64,000 bases of DNA from Plotosus lineatus (GCA_024760905.1 CM045751.1:10642501-10706500); one strand, 5' to 3'. Shown: positions 10,310 through 22,752, numbered from the stretch's first letter. Notes: generated by a model from the sequence alone, not told the origin. Translations and numbers: made by a program.

Positions 10310-11678
10310 ACTCACCCCCCCCCCGTATCTCTCCCCCCATATCTCTCTTCCCCCCCATATCTCTCTCTCTCCATCTCCTCCCATCTCTCTCTCCATCTCC
10401 TCCCATATCTCTCTCTCCCTCCCCCATATCTCTCTCTCTCTCTCCCCATATCTCCTCTCTCTCTCTCCTCTCTCTCCTCTCTCTCTCTCTCTCTCCCCCA
10501 TATCTCTCTCTCCCCCCATATCTCTCTCTCTCCCCATATCTCTCTCTCTCCCCATATCTCTCTCTCTCTCCCCATCTCTCTCCCCCATATCTCTCTCTCT
10601 CTCCCCCCATAGCTCCCCCATATCTCTCTCTCTCTCCCCCATAGCTCCCCCATATCTCTCTCTCCCCCTCTCTCCCCCATATCTCTCCCCTCTCTCCCCC
10701 CATATCTCTCCCCTCTCTCCCCCCATATCTCCCCTCTCTCTCCCCCATATCTCTCTCTCTCTCTCCCCCATATCTCTCTCTCTCTCCCCCATATCTCTCT
10801 CTCTCTCTCCCCCATATCTCTCTCTCTCTCTCTCTCTCTCCCCATATCTCTCTCTCTCTCTCCCCCATATCTCTCTCTCTCTCTCCCCCATATCTCTCTC
10901 TCTCTCTCCCCATATCTCTCTCTCTCTCTCCCCCATATCTCTCTCTCTCTCCCCCATATCTCTCTCTCTCTCTCCCCCCATATCTCTCTCTCTCTCTCCC
11001 CACCATATCTCTCTCTCGCTCTCTCCCCCACCATATCTCTCTCTCGCTCTCTCCCACCATATCTCTCTCTCGCTCTCTCCCACCATATCTCTCGCTCTCT
11101 CCCACCATATCTCTCGCTCTCTCCCACCATATCTCTCGCTCTCTCCCACCATATCTCTCGCTCTCTCCCACCATATCTCTCGCTCTCTCCCACCATATCT
11201 CTCGCTCTCTCCCACCATATCTCTCGCTCTCTCCCACCATATCTCTCTCTCTCTCTCCCACCATATCTCTCTCTCTCTCTCCACCATATCTCTCCCCCAT
11301 ATCTCTCTCTCCCCATATCTCTCTCTCCCCCATATCTCTCTCTCCCCATATCTCTCTCTCTCCCCCATATCTCTCTCTCTCCCCATATCTCTCTCTCTCC
11401 CCCATATCTATCTCTCTATCTCTCCCCCATATCTATCTCTCCCCATATCTATCTCTCTCTATAGCTCCCCCATATCTCTCTCTCTCTCCCCCCCATATCT
11501 CTCTCCTCTCTCTCTCTCTCCCCATATCTCTCTCCCTCTCTCCCCATAGCTCTCTCTCTCTCTCTCTCTCTCTCCCCCATATCTCTCTCCCCATAGCTCT
11601 CTATCTCTCCCCCCATAGCTCTCTCTCTCCCCCATAGCGCTCTCTCTCTCTCTCTCCCCCCATCTCTCTCTCTCACCT
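10310..11678. repeat. 1.4-kb CT-rich tandem array (unit like CCCCATATCTCTCTCTCT)
   Basis: The whole stretch is built from variable-length (CT)n runs punctuated by 'ccccatat' or 'ccccatag'. A homogeneous core at about 11,030-11,240 repeats a 22-bp unit (cgctctctcccaccatatct plus ct) roughly nine times with a G that is absent elsewhere, which points to recent local expansion. The strand bias (pyrimidines on +, purines on -) is nearly absolute and could support triplex or H-DNA. The long Arg/Glu-rich open frames on the minus strand arise from the repeat itself and are not genes. Confidence 0.95.
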
Positions 11679-12040
11679 ACACACACACACCTTCATGTAC
11701 ATACATACTCAGACACATGCATACAGAAAAACTGTAGCATAAATCTTTTAACGTATTATCAACCCAATACTAAATGTAGTATTTTTTCATTGCAGCAGTC
11801 AGGGTTAGGCATTCTGAGATTTATAAAAGCTTTATAAAATAATGGTATGCAATAGTTCAGCTCACTGTTGGAAAGTACACCGTATGCTCTGGACTCAAAT
11901 ATTCATACTTCTTCATAATTTATTCTCTGCCTCTCAAATTCAACCTGCCCCTGATACCAGTAGATAAGACACATAAGTGAAATATGTGAGAAAAATACAG
12001 AAGAGTTTCACTCAGATTAATAATTTTCACACGCCATACA
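11679..12040. other. Intergenic DNA, nothing recognised
   Basis: Short CA run, then AT-rich unique DNA. Confidence 0.35.
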
Positions 12041-12043
12041 TTT

Positions 12044-12335
12044 CAAAGTGGTTCAGGTACTGCGCTCATGATCGGGAGGTTGTGTGTTCGAATCTCAGTT
12101 AGACTCTCACTGTGCTAAGACCCCTGGGGCAAAATCTTAACCACAAGTGTGCCTCTGTTCATCCAGCAGTATAAATAGGTTATCAGTAAAAATATACTGG
12201 GAAGGTGGCCTGTGATGGACTAGCGTCCCATCCAGGAGGAGTTCAACTCCTGGTAGCTTCACGCTACGGAAACTGGGGATAAGCACCGGCCTGATGAACC
12301 AATAGGCTTGGGTGTAAAACTCATCATCCAATCTC
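12044..12335 (+). mobile_element. SINE-B
   Basis: tRNA-like head with B box 'gtgttcgaatctcag', then the family body 'ccacaagtgtgcctctgttc', 'gatggactagcgtcccatcc', and the end 'gggtgtaaaactcatca'. The A-box part of the head is degraded. Confidence 0.8.
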
Positions 12336-12597
12336 ATTTTCTGAACCTTGTTACCCTTGGTTAGGGGAGGCTGGAGTCTTTCCCAGGGTTCCCCTATCTC
12401 TGGGTGAAGGAAAACTACACATTGACCCCCCCCCCCCCCCCACACACACACTGTATATATGGAGGCCCCCTGTCAATTTGTATGTTACACAACAGGTAGA
12501 TGTAAAACAGGTCCACAGCTGAAAATTGGGCAAATGTTTTGAAAACGTTAAAAATATTTCTGTCTCATGTGTAATTCTCAACATCAGGTCCATTATC

Positions 12598-12930
12598 GGA
12601 GGCAGTGGTGGCCTGATGGTAAAGGTGCTGGATCACTGATCCTAAGGTTGGGAGAGTAAAGCCCCACTCTCAACGGGTTGTCACTGTCTTCCAGTGCGGC
12701 TAACTGGGTCATGAAAGGCCGGCCATGTCTCTCACTGCCTATTGTGTGAGGTTCATGTAAAAGAACCATTGCTGACTTTCGAAAAAGAGGAGCTGCAAAG
12801 TCATCAGCGTATTTCCGTCCTGCGATGGCCTGGCAAGCTGTCCAGGGTGTCCCTCGCCCAGTGTAGGTCGAGATGGGCACCAGCCTCCCCGCCCTAATTA
12901 GGATGAATCGGTTCAGAAAACGAACGAACG
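12598..12930 (+). mobile_element. SINE-A2, complete, with 12-bp target-site duplication
   Basis: The tRNA-like SINE-A head and core pass into the tail 'gatggcctggcaagctgtcc' ... 'aattaggatgaatcggttca' and end in (GAAC)n. The perfect direct repeat aggtccattatc at 12,586-12,597 and 12,931-12,942 brackets the unit. It therefore moved as one piece with this tail rather than arising from two adjacent fragments. Confidence 0.9.
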
Positions 12931-12942
12931 AGGTCCATTATC

Positions 12943-13410
12943 TAGATCTGTTGTACAATGTTCTAAGATGTAGAGCAGCTGTGTAACAATAGACATACAA
13001 ATTTTGGTCAAGTGTTCCACTTTCAAAAGTACGATGTTCTTACAATGGTCTGCTGACTGGTCTACAATAAACTCATCATATACCCAAGTGTATCATTACT
13101 TTTTCACAGCAGTGCTAGGTTGACCCGTACGGTGGCCGTACATCAACTGAGTATCAGGAATATTGTACAATGATTTATTTATTTTACAACAATCATATCA
13201 CTTCTGTATGCACATCATATACTTTAACTTGCACATTGGAACCATTTTTTCTCGACAGACAGGACATGCTTTGTACGTGAACACAACTACGCAACTTCCG
13301 CTTCCACCTCAACCACACCTAAACCCTTCTGTTGTAGCTGTACTAAAGTCACACAAAACTCCCCAATAATCCCAGGTTTCTGAAAGTAACTTCAGTTAAA
13401 TATGCACTGC
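12943..13410. other. Intergenic DNA, nothing recognised
   Basis: Unique sequence, no coding signal. Confidence 0.35.
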
Positions 13411-13421
13411 TCATACACTTT

Positions 13422-13564
13422 CAGTTCAGTTCATCTTCTGTAACTTCTTAATCCTAATTAGGGTCACCGGGCGAGAGCAGAGCACACCCTGGACAGCTCG
13501 CCAGGCCATTACAGGGCGGAAAAACACGCTGACGGCTTTGCAGCTACTATTGTCAAAAGTCTGT
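13422..13564 (-). mobile_element. 5'-truncated SINE-A2 with 11-bp target-site duplication
   Basis: The minus strand carries only the last part of the SINE-A core (ctgcaaagccgtcagcgtgt) and the tail shared with SINE-C. The repeat tcatacacttt occurs at 13,411-13,421 and 13,565-13,575. 5' truncation with a duplication is the hallmark of LINE-type reverse transcription from the 3' end. Confidence 0.85.
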
Positions 13565-13575
13565 TCATACACTTT

Positions 13576-14295
13576 CTTCGAATCTATTTGAATCAATGAA
13601 GGAATTTGTTTTTTGAGACAATTTTGGCAAAGACACGTTTGCATTGCTTTCATGCCCCCATTATTTCCCCAACAAATGCCAGTGCTCCATTAAACACCAT
13701 ATTCATCTAAAAGCAGACGTGTTCTTTATGAATGTTCTCTGCACTTTCCACAGGTCCTCCTACATCTTAATGTAAGTGGAAAAGCTCCAGATGCAAAACA
13801 AACCTTCCACAGGCTCATTATATGAGTAATGAGGTGCTATACCGCAGCGCTGACTGAACCCGATGCTCTGTTTTCTACAACAACGCGCACACGCGCGCAC
13901 ACACACACACTCTCTCTCATACTCGAGTCTGACACATAGTGCATTATCTGCCAAGCTGTGCTCTGCTTACCCAACTGTCTCCACTCCACAGTGTTGTTTC
14001 TCAAAGCAGCTATGACAGAACAGAGAGCAGATTTCCCACTGAAACCCGACACCGCCATACCTGCCCTGAGCCATCAGGTGCACCGTCACGAGATAGATCT
14101 GGCTTTAGATAAGAAAACAAACTGTGCATTTATTGAAATAATAAGAAACCTCGTCAGTGCGAGCAGCATTCTCGCTTGATGGACTGTAGCGTATAACTAA
14201 ACGCATGAGCAAAAACTACATTCATAAAAATAATTCATTTCATGCAGTCGCAAGCATTTAATATAAAACTACATGAAAGAACTAAGCCATCTGAT
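13576..14295. other. Intergenic DNA, nothing recognised
   Basis: Unique sequence with a short CG/CA-rich microsatellite near 13,885-13,920. Confidence 0.35.
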
Positions 14296-14625
14296 CCCAT
14301 TTTCTGAACTGATTTATCCTTTATCAGGGTTGCAAGGACACTGGACCCCCATCCCAGTTGACCCCAGGAAATGGTGATCTATAATCTAAACAGTTCACTA
14401 GACGATCAAACGGCCAACAGACAACCATTCACACATAGGGGCGGTTTGGAATAGCCAATTAGCCTATTATGAACATCTCTGGACCGTGTGAGGAAAGCCA
14501 CACAAGCACAAGGAGAACATGTAAACTTCACTGAAATACGCCCTCGCCAGTCACAAGACTCAAGACGAGGACCTTCTTGCTGTGAGACAGAAGTACTAAA
14601 CACTACGTCACCGTACCGCCCCAAC
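14296..14625 (-). mobile_element. SINE-C-like element, diverged
   Basis: The minus strand shows a tRNA-like head with 'agcaagaaggtcctcgtctt', a 'gtttacatgttctccttgtg' body and a 'ccctgataaaggataaatca' tail. It is more diverged than the 25,070 copy. Confidence 0.65.
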
Positions 14626-14820
14626 AAAAATAATGATTGCCAAATGAATAAATGTTAAATGATGAGGTCTCTGCACCTGCAAACACCTCATTGGCAGCAA
14701 TGAAGTGTTTTCAGATTTCATAATCACCCCTCAAGTCATTCAGTCCATAGTGTGATACGCTCTTGCAAGTACTGTAATTGTCGAGTGTTACTGGACTTAT
14801 TTAGGAGCCCTATAATTATA

Positions 14821-15281
14821 CAGGGATCCCTCATTTTACATGTTTAATGAGGAGACCTCCCCGCGATCGCCGATTTCCCCAAAGTAGGATTGACCCCTTG
14901 ACTGACGTATACGTACGTACATGTATATGTGTATATAATATCAATAAATACATATTGAATGCTATAAATGCTTATAATAATTAAACATTTAAAAAAAATG
15001 CACATGATGTAAATAAAATACACACATACAGATGCACACCTCACAAAAATTATTATAAGCATTTATAGCATTCAATATGTAAATACTATAGATTTGTTAG
15101 GGGGTTTCGGTTTGTTTGGGGTTTTTTTTTTTTTTTTTACATAATTAGCCTTGTTTTGTGGCATTTTCCTTAACTTTTCCAATATTTTTCTGTATTTCTG
15201 TTTTTTCGATGAATATTTTTGAAAAACCTGCGATGCACTGAAGCCATAGAAACCGAAGCACAAAGTAGCGAGGGATCACGG
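14821..15281. mobile_element. Tig-3 MITE, complete (461 bp)
   Basis: The ends are 'cagggatccctcattttaca' and 'aagtagcgagggatcacgg', both flanked by TA. The internal 'aataaatacatattgaatgc' and 'taattagccttgttttgtgg' blocks define the family. Non-coding. Confidence 0.85.
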
Positions 15282-15424
15282 TATAAGAATATCATTGAAG
15301 AATAATAAAAAAATATTTAGCCACAGGTTGAGAATAATGGTGTGAGAATGCAGAAAAGCTCTACTTTTTTTATTATTAACATTTTAGATTGTGCATGGTT
15401 TGCAGAGAAACATTCATTCCGTCA

Positions 15425-15790
15425 TCCACATAGCCCATATTTCTATCCATTATCTCGGTAATGTATCTATCGGGGTCACAAGGAAAACAGGAACCCTTCC
15501 TTGAAAAGGTCAATGGGATAAGAGGCGGGAAAAACCTTGAACAGATCAACCAATCCATTGGAGAGCTAAAGACACCACACACATCCATAAACACTCATTT
15601 ATGGGCAATTCAGAGGAGCCAGCTGAGCTGAGAAGCATGTCTTTGGACTGTGGAAGGAAACCAAAGTACACAGAGGAAACCTGCATTAATACAGGGAGAA
15701 GACGTAGAGCACAGAATGACCGAAGTTCTCCATCAAGTTCAAGCCAAGACAGCGCGAGAAACCGCACCGGTTGCTCTAAATAAAGGGAGA
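15425..15790 (-). mobile_element. SINE/L2-type repeat relic
   Basis: It contains 'tatctatcggggtcacaagg', 'catgtctttggactgtggaa' and 'ggaaaccaaagtacacagag', the L2-like body and tail common to many teleost SINEs, but diverged. The tRNA head is not clear. Confidence 0.5.
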
Positions 15791-16094
15791 ATGAAGGAGT
15801 GGAAAATGGTAGGTTGAATCCTACACAACGGATCCTTAAAATGGTCATTACTAAAGCGCTGGTATTTCTTTGTACCGATGTTGCATTACAATCTTCTTTT
15901 CATCCTTTTTTCTGGTTTCTTCTGCCTCTTGGATGACCTTTTTCAAGCTTCTCATTTTTCCATTCACCTGGATTGAGTTACCCAGAATGATTCATTCTAG
16001 TGTTCCATCAGCAATGCGACATAACAGGGGGGGAAAAAAAAGCCTCGAGGCTAATGTTTTAGCAGCCAAAATAAATCAAAGAGCTAACCACTGA

Positions 16095-17580
16095 TAAATG
16101 AGTGTATTCTAAAACTCATTAGGTCATGCACAAGATACAGTGGAGGGCAGCTGCAGATTGCATCACCGCAATAACATTTCCGTCTTTAATCACGGGAACC
16201 TGCTTAACCTTTTCCCGCTGACTTTGATGAACATCTTAAAGCTGGACTTTTTTGGGAAAGTCTTCATGTAATGTGATTCAGGTGTAGATTGTTTTCGCGT
16301 GATTGAAAATGATGCCTCACGCCGTCATCGTTTTTCCAGCAGTCAACCTGCACTCTAATTCCTTCAGTTTGGAGCAAGAATAATCCCCAGCGATGCAGGA
16401 AAGCTGGCGTTCCTCTCTCAGCCACAGGGACTTGGCAGGCTTTCAGAATGATGGACAGAAAATGATTAATGAGAAGAACCACATGCAATTAGGCTGAGAT
16501 TCCAGCAAGTCTTTTCCCTTTTTGCGTGCTGAGGTGCTGTCAGAATGGGACGACACTGCATCTGAAGCCCTCAGAGATCTTAGCCTTTTTTGATCGGCAA
16601 CAAGTGGCTGATTCCGAAAGATAAATGTCCAAAAATGGGAGAAAAAAAAGGGCTGAGCCGGAAAGGTAAATTAATAACAGAGTTAAAAAGTAACCCCGCA
16701 CTGAGCATCGCAGTGTGCCGAGTGCCGAATTCTCTCCCTTCATGACTTCATCATTCTTCACCGCTAATGACTCCTAATTGCTAACCCCGCTGTCATACCA
16801 CCCATTCAGATGTTTGCACTTCTGCCTTGAGGAATTAGATTCAATGTCGTCGTCCCCCAACATTAGATAATGTGTTTACAAATATGGTAACAATAGGAAA
16901 TCCTATTCATTTATCCACTTTGAATTGTAAATAACAAAAAGACATGAATCCGAGTGAACGAATGAATGAATGAAAAAGCCTGAGATTTCTTTTGGCCTGC
17001 TTTTCATGGCTTTAAGTGAACCGGGCCCTGTTTAAACTGAGACATCACCCCCGCGCCTTCGAAACACATTTCCACAATAAGAAGCAAATAGCTGAAATCG
17101 ATGGCTAAGACTAATGACGAGGCAAAATTAGACCTTGATGTCATTATCCCGCTGACCATTTTCATCTCCTGCTCATTTTATTATCTCAGCAACACTCGAT
17201 CCGTTTACATTTTAGCCTTTAACTTTTCCCATTATAACATAGTGCCTTGAGGTTTTGCCCTTCCGGCAACTTCACATTTTCACTTAGTGCAATACTTTCA
17301 ATCACAAAGTCCTGCTGCCCTTTTAAAAATCTGGAAAATCTCCAAGCAAGTTAAATTTGAGCAGATAGTGTTTCTAATGCGGTACAAGTTTGCACCATCA
17401 TGTATCTCTCGTTTACTTGATTTGATGAATGATGTATAGCTGTGGTTCTTTAAGTGGCTGGTTATAGTCAGGGGTCAGGGATTTTTACTTTTTTTTTTTT
17501 TTGGTGGTAGAAATTACAAATCATTCGAAGTAAATGGACAGATAAAGCAGATAAATAATATCAACATTAATCTAATGAAA
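16095..17580. other. Repeat-poor block, candidate conserved non-coding DNA
   Basis: About 1.5 kb with none of the repeat families seen elsewhere. It has balanced composition and several homeodomain-like TAAT cores (for example 'ctaatgactcctaattgcta' near 16,765). No protein-coding frame is recognised. Function is only a guess from the absence of repeats; alignment with other fish would decide. Confidence 0.3.
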
Positions 17581-17624
17581 ATTTTAGGGGGGGGGGGGGG
17601 GGACAATTCCTTTGCTCCTATATA

Positions 17625-18334
17625 CAGGGTTTCCTCACTTTCCATGGTTATGGGGACTGAGATCTCCCGTGACTGCTGATTTCCGAGAAGAAGGATCGAC
17701 CCCCCTGACTGACGTTTACATACATGTATGTGTGTATATAATAGCAATGAATACATATTCAATGCTATAAATGCTTAGAATAACAATTAAACATTCAAAA
17801 ATAATGATGTAAATAAAATATAAACACGCACACATACAGCTGCGCGCGCACGCAGATGCGCACCTCACATAAAAATGTAAGTACAGTAGTTTTGTTGGGG
17901 GTTTTGGGTTGTTTTTCAGACCGGGGATTTAGCGCAGTTGGTAGAGCGTCTGCTTTATCCTCTGGAAGGTCGGAGTTCAAATCAGGCCGCATCATAGCAT
18001 AAGACGTTAAACTTTGGGAGTTGTTGCTTCCTGCTTGGCGCTCAGCATCAAAAGGATAGAACAACGCAATAACTGGCGCCGTACAGTGGCAATGGGTGCC
18101 CGGAGCGCCGGGGACAGCGCTTTGAGCATGCTATTCAGTGTGGATGGAGCGCTATATAAATCTAATACAATACAATTTTTTGTTTTTGTTTGTTTGGGGT
18201 TTTTGGTTGTTGTTTTTTCGCATAATTCCCTTAACTTTTTCCCTATTTTTCCTTCTTTTTTTTCATGAATATTTTTGAAAAACCCATGATGCACTGAAGC
18301 CACAGAAACTGAAGCATGTAGTGCAGGATCACTG
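17625..18334. mobile_element. Tig-3 MITE interrupted by SINE-D
   Basis: The left end 'cagggtttcctcactttcca' and the right end 'gtagtgcaggatcactg' are both flanked by TA. Family core blocks are present on both sides. A tRNA-headed SINE lies at 17,921-18,176 in the poly-T region of the MITE. Confidence 0.8.
17921..18176 (+). mobile_element. SINE-D (tRNA-headed) inserted in a Tig-3 MITE
   Basis: The head 'gatttagcgcagttggtaga' is a good tRNA A box and 'ggagttcaaatcaggc' a B box, so the head could be read by RNA polymerase III. The body has 'gttgcttcctgcttggcgct' and the tail has 'gagcgctatataaatctaat'. The second copy is at 34,863-35,045 on the minus strand. It is a SINE rather than a tRNA gene because the match to tRNA stops after the T arm. 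Confidence 0.8.
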
Positions 18335-18532
18335 TACAACTAAAATAAATCAACATATACTTAGGTTTAAATACATACATGCGCATCTACACACACACAT
18401 TCACAAATAAATAAATAAATACATACCCTCTAAGTTTAGCAAGATCAGCTTCAATACAGAAACCCACCAGGAGCTCTGCTTTTAGACAGTGCCAAATTAG
18501 TTTTACTCATTCATTCATTCATTCATTCATTC

Positions 18533-18783
18533 TCTGAAGCGCTTAATCCTAATTAGGGTCACGGGGAGGCCAGCACCCATCTCAGCCAACTCTGGACCGA
18601 GGGGTGATTTAGAACAGCCAATTAACCGACTGTGCATGTTTTTGGATTGTTGGTGGAAACTGGAGCACCCAGAAGAAACCCACACGAACATGGGGAGAAC
18701 TTGCAAACTCCACACAAACACTCGAGCTGGTCATCGAACAGAATACCTTCTTGCTGTGGTAACCACTACGCCAACGTGCCACC
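18533..18783 (-). mobile_element. SINE-C
   Basis: The minus strand ends in the shared tail (cctaattaggattaagcgct) with an ATGAATGA repeat. The body reads 'ggagtttgcaagttctcccc' and the head 'ccacagcaagaaggtattct'. 5' end near 'ggtggcacgttggcgtagtg'. Confidence 0.75.
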
Positions 18784-20175
18784 TGATTATTTTAACTGTG
18801 TATTTATATTAATATAGTGGATAAGAGACCATTCTTATGTTCAGTCCCCGTGGTTTTATTTCTAATTTTGTTGTCCCACCCAAAAGACTATTTCTGTCAC
18901 ATGACTGCCACCAAGAACTGAGGGTGCTTCCTCTGAGCCTGACAGCCGACTGAATTTGTTTCAAAATGCTGCTCTATGATAGTCAGGAGCACTGGAACAC
19001 ACTCACCTACTTAAATGACAGGGAGAAGATTGTATGCAATTCCTTCTCCCATGAGAGTAATGGATAGCTGTGTGCATCACCTGGAGCTTGAACTCAGATG
19101 AGAAGTGAACTTTTTTTTTTTTCATGAAGGCAAGTGTTGACCTGAATGGAATGAATGAGCAGATTATTCCTTCAGCGGAGGTTTTCTTTCCTGATGGCAC
19201 GGATATAAAATTGGGGTCTCAAGTAGTGAAAGAGTGATTCAGTGAGCATGAGGAATCATTTTCACACGTGAACTGGCAACACAGAGTCCTGGCCATAACC
19301 CTATTGAAAGTCTTTGTGATGTGATGGAGAAGACTTTATGGGAAAGGTTCAAATTTCATGTCATCAATTCAAGATCGCAGTGAAAATTAACTCGACACTG
19401 GATGAAAGTAAGTGTCGTGTTGTTGTTTATGTTTGTCAAAATGATGCCATAGCATTTTAAACACTGTATTCAAGGCTAAATTTGGTTAAAAAATGTGTAC
19501 AAGTGCATTTGCACAAATGACACATTAAAAAATTATTAAAGTAAATACATAAAACATGTTCATCTCTCCCCCATAATGCAGCTTGTTTGCGGAAGATTTT
19601 CGCCTGCTGGAAGCGGAAAAATACATTCGGAATCATATGGAAGGACACGGAAGATGACGTAACGACTGAGGAATATTAGAGTATGATGACATTTTTGCTT
19701 CCGCGAGTCTGCCGCGCTCCAATGAAATGGGGGTATAATGCAGTATTTGCACTATGACCCAATAAAACTAATAGTTTTAGACTACAGTACTGTACTTTAT
19801 TTTACTACATTACATTACACACCATAAGTCCCTGAGCGACCACAAACAGCCAACCAACTCCTTGAGATAGGTAAGGAACAGCAGTGTACTCTGTATATCC
19901 GTGTGCTCATCGGGGATGAAATTAGCCTGACACACAATCAGCGTAGCAAAGGAGAGTTATTGATCGTTCAGCTGTACAATCAGCATGTGATAGTATTAAC
20001 ATCACATTAATTTTGTTTGTCTGCTCAATGCCAGATGAAAGCCGAACCAGGAATTTTATAAAGACATCAACAAAACCTTCACAACTGGTCTCATTCAAAC
20101 TTCAGAATGCATTTGGGTTTAAGAAATAGAAATTGAACCCCAACTTTGTGTGTTTAATGTGTCTTTAATTATACA
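18784..20175. other. Intergenic DNA, nothing recognised
   Basis: Mostly unique sequence with AT-rich stretches. No gene model can be supported. Confidence 0.35.
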
Positions 20176-21494
20176 TTTGTGGTCCGAGATAAGTGGGGAT
20201 GGCAGGGATCTGTACTGCCTATTTGTCAGGATTGCAGGATGAGGAGGTGGAGCTTATCCGGGCCAAAAGGTGGGGTACACCACAAACTACCCCACAGTAT
20301 ATTGCAGAGCTAAATAAAATCCATGTATTTACCTCCAGGTGTTCTGAAAGCTGTTTTTGAACAGAAATAAAATTTGCACTCAAGTTGTCGACCTGACTTT
20401 TTTTCCCACCTGATTTAGTCATATTCAATTCCAACCTGTCACACAATTTGCTTCCCTATCACATACAACCACTGTTGACCAGGAAGAGACGTAAACATGC
20501 ATGTACCCTATTTGTGACACGTGATGCTTCCACCTGTAGCTTTACGAACTGCTGCGTATGCGGCCTAACACTGCGAGAGGGAAAGTTCTCTCCGCCCATT
20601 TGTTTGAACGAGCTCACAGATGCTCAGGATTGGTTAGTGATCGCTATAACGGGGAAGGGAGCACATGCCATCCATCACTTCCATGAGAACTCGACCAATT
20701 GGCTGCCATGGACTCCCAGGTCGTGGATGGCTTGCAGCATCAATCTGTATTTAAACCTGAGATTTCCAAATTGATGGTCATACACCTTGTTGATATTCCA
20801 CTCAGCAACACAAGGCTGGAAACCTTCTAATTAAATGTGCTTAATGATTTATGGATAATATGTCATTTCATACTTCCATGAAAAAAAAAAAAATCAAATA
20901 TTTACATTCTGATGAAAATCAAGATGTTCCATACAGAGCAGTTTAAAAAAAAAAAAAAAAAAAAGATATTCTTCCACTCTCGAATGATTTGGTCTCTTTT
21001 TTCGGATCACCAGGTTCATGAGGTTTCGCCTCAATCAATCTGCCTCCTGAGTTTCAGCTGTAAACAAGATGGTAAATAATTCGGCTGATTGCATGTGAAA
21101 TCATTTGTTCCAGAAGCAACAATTCACGCTCAGTCACGTTTTTTTTCACATCAGATCTGACGTTTATGAATGTGTCAATTACTCTGCAATGAATCCAGAT
21201 GACCGTGAATGATTCACATTCTTCAGCTCATAAATCATTCATCCCACAGCCATGAGTGAAGTGTTTACAGTACGTTTTCTCCAAGTCATCACTCTTAATC
21301 GTACAAAACAACCCTAACTGTTTACTTTGGTACCATCGAGTTTATTTCTCCTCACCCCCAACCCCCCCCAAATGATGAGCTGTAAAAAAGGTCAAACTTC
21401 AAGCATGATTACGATTTAGGGTCATGTCACTGAGAAATGTGGTTGAAGGTTTCTTCAGAATCAATATAAGAAAGCACAGCAACTTATGTGTTGT
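20176..21494. other. Intergenic DNA, with a possible SINE tail relic at its left end
   Basis: 20,220-20,300 loosely resembles a SINE/L2 tail (gcttatccgggccaaaaggt). The open frame around 20,448-20,774 shows no recognised domain. Poly(A) runs lie at 20,880 and 20,944. Confidence 0.3.
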
Positions 21495-21776
21495 GTGGGG
21501 CAGTGATGGCCTGGTACTAAAAGGTGCTGGATCGCTGATCCTAAGGCTGGGGGTTCGAGTCCCACGCTCCACAAGGTTGTCACTGCCCCCCCCCCCCCCA
21601 TTGCTGACTTTTATCAAGAGTAGCTGCATACCCCTCAGTGGGTTTCTGCCCCTTGCTAAAGGGTTGTGTCAGGAAGGGCATCTGACATAAAAACCTATGC
21701 CAAATCGAATATGCGAATCATAGATTCACTGTGGCGACCCCTGAGAATAATGGAGCGGCCAAAAGGAAAAGATGAA
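21495..21776 (+). mobile_element. SINE-A1 with internal deletion and 15-bp target-site duplication
   Basis: Complete head (ggggcagtgatggcctggta) and B box, a deleted part of the core, then the RTE-type tail (catctgacataaaaacctat, cactgtggcgacccctgag, ccaaaaggaaaagatg). The flanks caacttatgtgttgt (21,480-21,494) and caacttatgagttgt (21,777-21,791) differ at one base, so this is an independent insertion. Confidence 0.88.
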
Positions 21777-21856
21777 CAACTTATGAGTTGTAACAGAGCA
21801 ACACAAGAAGATTATATGTTCATTTATTATCCATACCACTCACCCTGCAGTTAAGG

Positions 21857-22447
21857 CACTGCTTCTCAAATAGTGGGGCACGCGGTATGATGCCCGGGAA
21901 GGGGGTGGGTGGGGGGGTGGGGGATAGTGTACGAGAATTAAATGTAATTGGACCTCCACTCCAGTAGTTGGCAGTGGCGCTCTTATTGTCACGCTACATT
22001 GTAACGGTTTTTCGTACGAGCAAACGATATAAAGTGCAGTAAACAACCCCTCAAGAAACAACACGGAAAAAGTTCTAACAGGAACGAAGAGAAAGGTGGA
22101 GAGAGATGGAGATATTAAGACATAAAGAAGTAAAATTAGTTTAAATAAGAATGCATTTTTTTAATTTCAGACATATTGAGGCACTTTAAATCTTTTCTCT
22201 TGCAAATTAAAAAACAATGTTTTTCTTCATTGTAAATTGAACTATATTTTTCATTTTTTGTTTTTTAATGTTAATAAAAATACGATGTTATGCAGCGGTG
22301 TATTAATAATTTTATAGACAATTAATACTACTCACAGTTGCTCGCGGGGCAGTGGTGGTGGTGGGGGGGGGGGGTGGTGGTGTGGTGGGGGGTTTGAAAT
22401 GTTTTTTCTTCCGAGAGGGGGCACCACAGAAAATAACTGAAGCACTG
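21857..22447. mobile_element. hAT-1 non-autonomous element
   Basis: The ends 'cactgcttctcaaatagtgg' and 'aaaataactgaagcactg' are inverted repeats. The 8-bp flanks agttaagg (21,849-21,856) and ggttaagg (22,448-22,455) differ at one base, the 8-bp duplication typical of hAT elements. Two more copies are at 41,095 and 60,550; all share 'tccagtagttggcagtggcg'. Non-coding. Confidence 0.85.
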
Positions 22448-22455
22448 GGTTAAGG

Positions 22456-22752
22456 AGAAGCTTCAGCCAATCCCAGCTGACTCTGGATGAAAGGAGGCGG
22501 AGACCCTAAATGGCTCACCAATACATTGCAGGACTAATATAGGCACAAACAGTCTTATGGTTAATCCAGAATATACAATGATCTTAATGTGCATGTTTCA
22601 GGGTTTTGGGAGGAAACCCGAGTGCCAGGTGGAAATCCTTTGAGGTAGTACATGGAACTGCAACACGGAAACACCCTGACTAACCACGAGTCTCAAACCC
22701 CGGGCCTTCCGGCTGTAAGGTGAGCTTGTTAACCGCTATGCCTGCGCTCCCT
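22456..22752 (-). mobile_element. SINE/L2-type relic
   Basis: The minus strand has a tRNA-like head with 'gggtttgagactcg', a decayed body ('cgggtttcctcccaaaac') and a 'cagctgggattggctgaagc' tail. Highly diverged. Confidence 0.5.

Noticed and set aside
10304..11405. Arg/Glu/Tyr-rich open frames of up to ~365 codons on the minus strand
   Set aside because: All three minus frames are open because the (CT)n array lacks stops in any frame. The translation is the repeat itself, with no start context or domain.
17921..17995. A tRNA gene on the plus strand (good A and B boxes)
   Set aside because: No acceptor-stem pairing after the T arm, and the same head continues into a dispersed SINE body also found at 34,863-35,045.
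20448..20774. 108-codon open frame
   Set aside because: No domain, no codon-use signal, no flanking exons.
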